NCBI GenBank assembly: GCA_964342695.1
Contig: CAYFFV010000031.1
Location: 1-15,759 of the forward strand
Length of the DNA stretch: 15,759 nucleotides
DNA from: CAYFFV01 sp964342695
Lineage (GTDB): Bacteria > Acidobacteriota > Vicinamibacteria > Vicinamibacterales > UBA8438
Direction: 5' to 3'
A program made the position numbers and the translations under genes. Below the pieces are notes generated by a model that worked only from the letters and a program-made list of their open reading frames with translations, did no database searches and had not been told where the DNA came from. Numbering within the stretch: position 1 is the stretch's first letter; the number at the start of each line of letters is the position of its first letter. Of the stretch, positions 13,384 through 15,759 are shown piece after piece.

Positions 13384-15759
13384 ATTCGCCACGAACCTGA
13401 TTTCAGCACGGACCGTAACGAGATACTTCGCGTTATAAGACAGGTACGAAATCGTTGGCGCCTTCGGATCGCGTTTCGAGGAACATCCGTTCTAATTGCT
13501 GCCGCTTTAGGAACATTTCTAGCGTCCTCATTTGGCCTTGAAGTCTTTAAGTTTGAACCAACGGCTGTAGTGGTTTTTAGGGTGCTGACTTACGCAGTTT
13601 TGATTGGTCTTGGCTGGTGGTTTTTTGTGCGCCCGTTGTTGCGGAAGGTGTCAGACGAACAGGTGGCACTATATCTTGAGGAACATGAACCATCTTTACA
13701 AACCGCCCTATTGAGCGCTGTTGAAGAGAGCAAAAAAAATTCCGAGATTCGTCGTCCAGATTATTCACCCCAGATTGTCGATCAGCTCATTCAATCAGCC
13801 GTTTCTAGTGTTCGTGAGGTCGATATGGGACGCGCCGTTGAAAGGCGTCCGCTTCAGTTTAATTCAGGGTTATTAGGTGTTGTTGGCGCCGTCACAGTGT
13901 TAATGCTTCTCTTTGGACCGGATTATCTTAGACATGGTGTCACAGCATTACTAACGCCAATGGGCAATATTCAAGCTGCGAGTCCTTATCGGATCGATGT
14001 AGTTCCAGGTGACGTGACTGTAGCGCGAGGTATTGACCAGTCAATCGAAGCTAAATTGGTTGGATTTGCATCAGATGATGTAATTCTTTTCATGCGATCT
14101 AATGAAAGTGCTCCTTTTGAACGGCTACCGTTGGTGCCAATAGATGAATCCGACGTCTACGAGGTTTTATTGTTTGATGTCCAGGCTTCTACAGACTATT
14201 TTGTTTCTGCTGAGGGAGTAGAGTCGTCGACGTACACCTTAGATGTTGTTGATCTTCCGTATGTTGAGCAGCTTCAATTGCAATACGAGTTTCCAGACTA
14301 CACAGGCCTTGAACCGAAGTTTGTTGACGAGGGGGGAGATATTGCCGTTCTTCGGGGTACTACCGTACAGATGCGCGTCATAACGACATTATTAACTGAC
14401 GGTGGAGAACTTGTAATAGATGAAGAGACGCGAACCCCACTCGTTCTTCAGGAAGATGGGACGCTAACGGGTAGTTTTATCGTTGAAGAAGACAGCTTTT
14501 ATAAAATTGATCTCAAAACGTCTGATGGTCAATTGATATCAGGATCTCCACAGTACACGATTGACGTTTTAACAGATCAACCCCCATCGGTTGTCTTTAT
14601 TAACCCCGGCCGAGATACGACTGCAAGCGCGATTGAAGAATTGTTTGTTGAAGCTAGAGCCGATGATGACTTTGGACTGCTTTCTCTTGACCTTTTGTAT
14701 TCGGTTAATGGAGAAAATGAGCAGATAGTTTCTTTGTTTGATGGTAGAAACAGTGATCTCAGGGAGGTATCTGCTGGCCACACATTTTTCTTAGAAGAGC
14801 TCAATCTTGAGCCTGGAGATTTTGTTTCTTATTATGCTCGCGCAACTGACAGAAATCTTGCTCAAGAGCAGAAAGATATCAAGAGCGATCTCTACTTCGT
14901 GCAAATCAGAGCTTTCGGGAAAGATTTTAAAGCGGCTCAATCGCAAGGTGGGATGGGTGGCGGAGGTGGAGCCGATGCTGATCCGCGAGCGTTGTCTGAA
15001 GCACAGCGACAGATCGTTTCTGGGACGTTCAATGTTATTCGAGATCGGGAAAATTACTCGGATGATGAATATCGAGAAAATCTCGTATTCTTGACGCTCG
15101 CACAGGGACGTCTTCGGGAACAGGTGGAAACTTTATTACGCCGGATGAATAGCCGAGTTATGCCGGCGGATCCTGAGTTCGCTGCAATTGTAAAGCTGTT
15201 ACCTCAGGCCGCAGAAGCGATGCAAGTAGCGGAAGGTGAACTTCAAGATCAGGATGCGGACGGTGCACTTCCGCCGGAACAGCGGGCTCTACAATTTTTA
15301 CAACGTGCGGAAGAGGCCTATGAAGAAGTAATGGTTTCGATGGGCGGTGGCGGTGGCGGTGGCGGGAATAGTCAAAGTCAAGCGGCCGAAGATCTGGCTG
15401 ATTTGTTTGAGCTGGAGCTTGATAAATTACAAAATCAATACGAAACCATGCAGCGTGGTCAGCAGCAAGAAACAGACAACACCGTTGACGAGCTTATGGA
15501 ACGCCTTCGGGAATTAGCGAGGCGTCAGGAACGAGAGGCTGAGCGCCAGCGGCGGCAGGCACGTGGTCAGCAATCTGCTCAAGGTGGGTCTGCTGGACAG
15601 AGAGCTTTGGCGGAAGAAGCAGAAGAAGCGGCAAGGCGGTTGGAACGTCTCGGGCGCGAGATGAATTCACCACAAATGATGGATGCTTCCCGTCGTCTTC
15701 AAGAAGCGGCCGACGCAATGCGGCGGGCTGCGGCTAATGATGACAACCTTGGGTTTGCA
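13381..15759 (+). CDS. DUF4175-type large membrane protein with Gly-rich linkers and coiled-coil tail (3' end outside window)
   Basis: The frame is open for 793 codons to the window edge with no stop. The N-terminus is basic and cytoplasmic (RNRWRLRIAFR), then helices at about 35-52 and 62-83, a charged cytoplasmic stretch, and a third helix at about 163-180. The remainder should be periplasmic: Ig-like beta domains to about residue 515, a Gly-rich linker at 523-530, a helical region, an eight-glycine run at 655-662, and a long Gln/Arg/Glu-rich coiled coil. I saw no cysteine in it. This fits the DUF4175 / TIGR02302-like proteins that close MoxR-BatA clusters; the family assignment is from architecture and context. 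It follows the BatA gene by 30 bp. Its function is unknown; a structural or tethering role is inferred. Confidence 0.8.
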   Translation, partial: MIRHEPDFSTDRNEILRVIRQVRNRWRLRIAFRGTSVLIAAALGTFLASSFGLEVFKFEPTAVVVFRVLTYAVLIGLGWWFFVRPLLRKVSDEQVALYLEEHEPSLQTALLSAVEESKKNSEIRRPDYSPQIVDQLIQSAVSSVREVDMGRAVERRPLQFNSGLLGVVGAVTVLMLLFGPDYLRHGVTALLTPMGNIQAASPYRIDVVPGDVTVARGIDQSIEAKLVGFASDDVILFMRSNESAPFERLPLVPIDESDVYEVLLFDVQASTDYFVSAEGVESSTYTLDVVDLPYVEQLQLQYEFPDYTGLEPKFVDEGGDIAVLRGTTVQMRVITTLLTDGGELVIDEETRTPLVLQEDGTLTGSFIVEEDSFYKIDLKTSDGQLISGSPQYTIDVLTDQPPSVVFINPGRDTTASAIEELFVEARADDDFGLLSLDLLYSVNGENEQIVSLFDGRNSDLREVSAGHTFFLEELNLEPGDFVSYYARATDRNLAQEQKDIKSDLYFVQIRAFGKDFKAAQSQGGMGGGGGADADPRALSEAQRQIVSGTFNVIRDRENYSDDEYRENLVFLTLAQGRLREQVETLLRRMNSRVMPADPEFAAIVKLLPQAAEAMQVAEGELQDQDADGALPPEQRALQFLQRAEEAYEEVMVSMGGGGGGGGNSQSQAAEDLADLFELELDKLQNQYETMQRGQQQETDNTVDELMERLRELARRQEREAERQRRQARGQQSAQGGSAGQRALAEEAEEAARRLERLGREMNSPQMMDASRRLQEAADAMRRAAANDDNLGFA
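15343..15366 (+). repeat. In-frame GGCGGT hexanucleotide repeat coding for eight glycines
   Basis: Three exact GGCGGT units and a fourth GGCGGG lie in frame within the DUF4175-type gene. Slippage by a unit would change linker length by two residues without shifting the frame. Confidence 0.75.

Larger units (their letters stand above)
4331..15759 (+). other. Eight-gene MoxR/VWA/DUF4159 operon (last gene incomplete)
   Basis: Eight consecutive + strand genes are separated by 49, -4, 1, 13, 1, -1 and 30 bp, with no terminator-like hairpin seen between them. Overlaps GTGA and TGATG and one-base gaps point to coupled translation and a fixed stoichiometry. Cytoplasmic members are MoxR and DUF58; the others appear exported or membrane-anchored. 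Confidence 0.85.

Noticed and set aside
4331..15759. Anti-phage defence island reading, prompted by a caspase-like protein and an AAA+ ATPase together
   Set aside because: The cassette is the widespread MoxR-DUF58-BatA type with exported, envelope-facing partners. No nuclease, toxin, nucleotide cyclase, integrase or other defence gene is present, and no atypical composition was noticed.

Overview
The window looks like a chromosomal stretch from a Gram-negative-type (double-membrane) bacterium of moderate, slightly AT-leaning base composition. It carries a lipoprotein with a lipobox, proteins with Sec-type signal peptides, and a long MoxR / DUF58 / BatA (VWA) / DUF4175 cassette that also includes DUF4159 proteins. 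From general knowledge, this combination is typical of Acidobacteriota and to a lesser degree of Planctomycetota, Verrucomicrobiota and Gemmatimonadota. I favour an Acidobacteriota-like lineage, but this is inference from gene content, not a phylogenetic placement. No tRNA, rRNA, CRISPR array, insertion sequence or phage gene was seen, and no gene-free gap reaches 300 bases.

Left part (1-4139). A minus-strand lipoprotein gene runs off the left edge. It is divergent from thrB (homoserine kinase, threonine biosynthesis), which ends in a hairpin plus T-run that looks like an intrinsic terminator. Next come a membrane-anchored stand-alone FMN / 3Fe-4S glutamate-synthase-like protein and a beta-propeller glutaminyl-peptide cyclotransferase. 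These look like separate housekeeping or accessory genes rather than one pathway.

Right part (4331-15759). After a gap of about 190 bp, seven complete genes and one gene cut by the right edge lie on the + strand with gaps of 49, -4, 1, 13, 1, -1 and 30 bp, so this is almost certainly one operon. The order is: DUF4159 protein A; a large VWA membrane protein with a glutamine-amidotransferase-like segment; a secreted legumain/caspase-fold protein; DUF4159 protein B; a MoxR AAA+ ATPase; a DUF58 protein; a BatA-type VWA membrane protein; and a DUF4175-type membrane protein with a Gly/Gln-rich coiled-coil tail (3' end missing).

How they may work together (inference). MoxR and DUF58 look cytoplasmic. 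The other six look exported or anchored with large periplasmic domains: positive-inside topology fits, and those six carry almost no cysteine outside membrane segments. MoxR ATPases with VWA partners are known to remodel or mature protein complexes. In this operon MoxR is the only protein with an obviously intact catalytic centre. The legumain-like protein has Ser where the nucleophilic Cys should be, and the amidotransferase-like segments in four proteins lack a catalytic Cys. The operon therefore looks like an ATP-driven envelope machine built from metal-binding (MIDAS, EF-hand-like) and pseudo-enzyme domains. The cassette type is known in outline, but its function is, as far as I know, not established.
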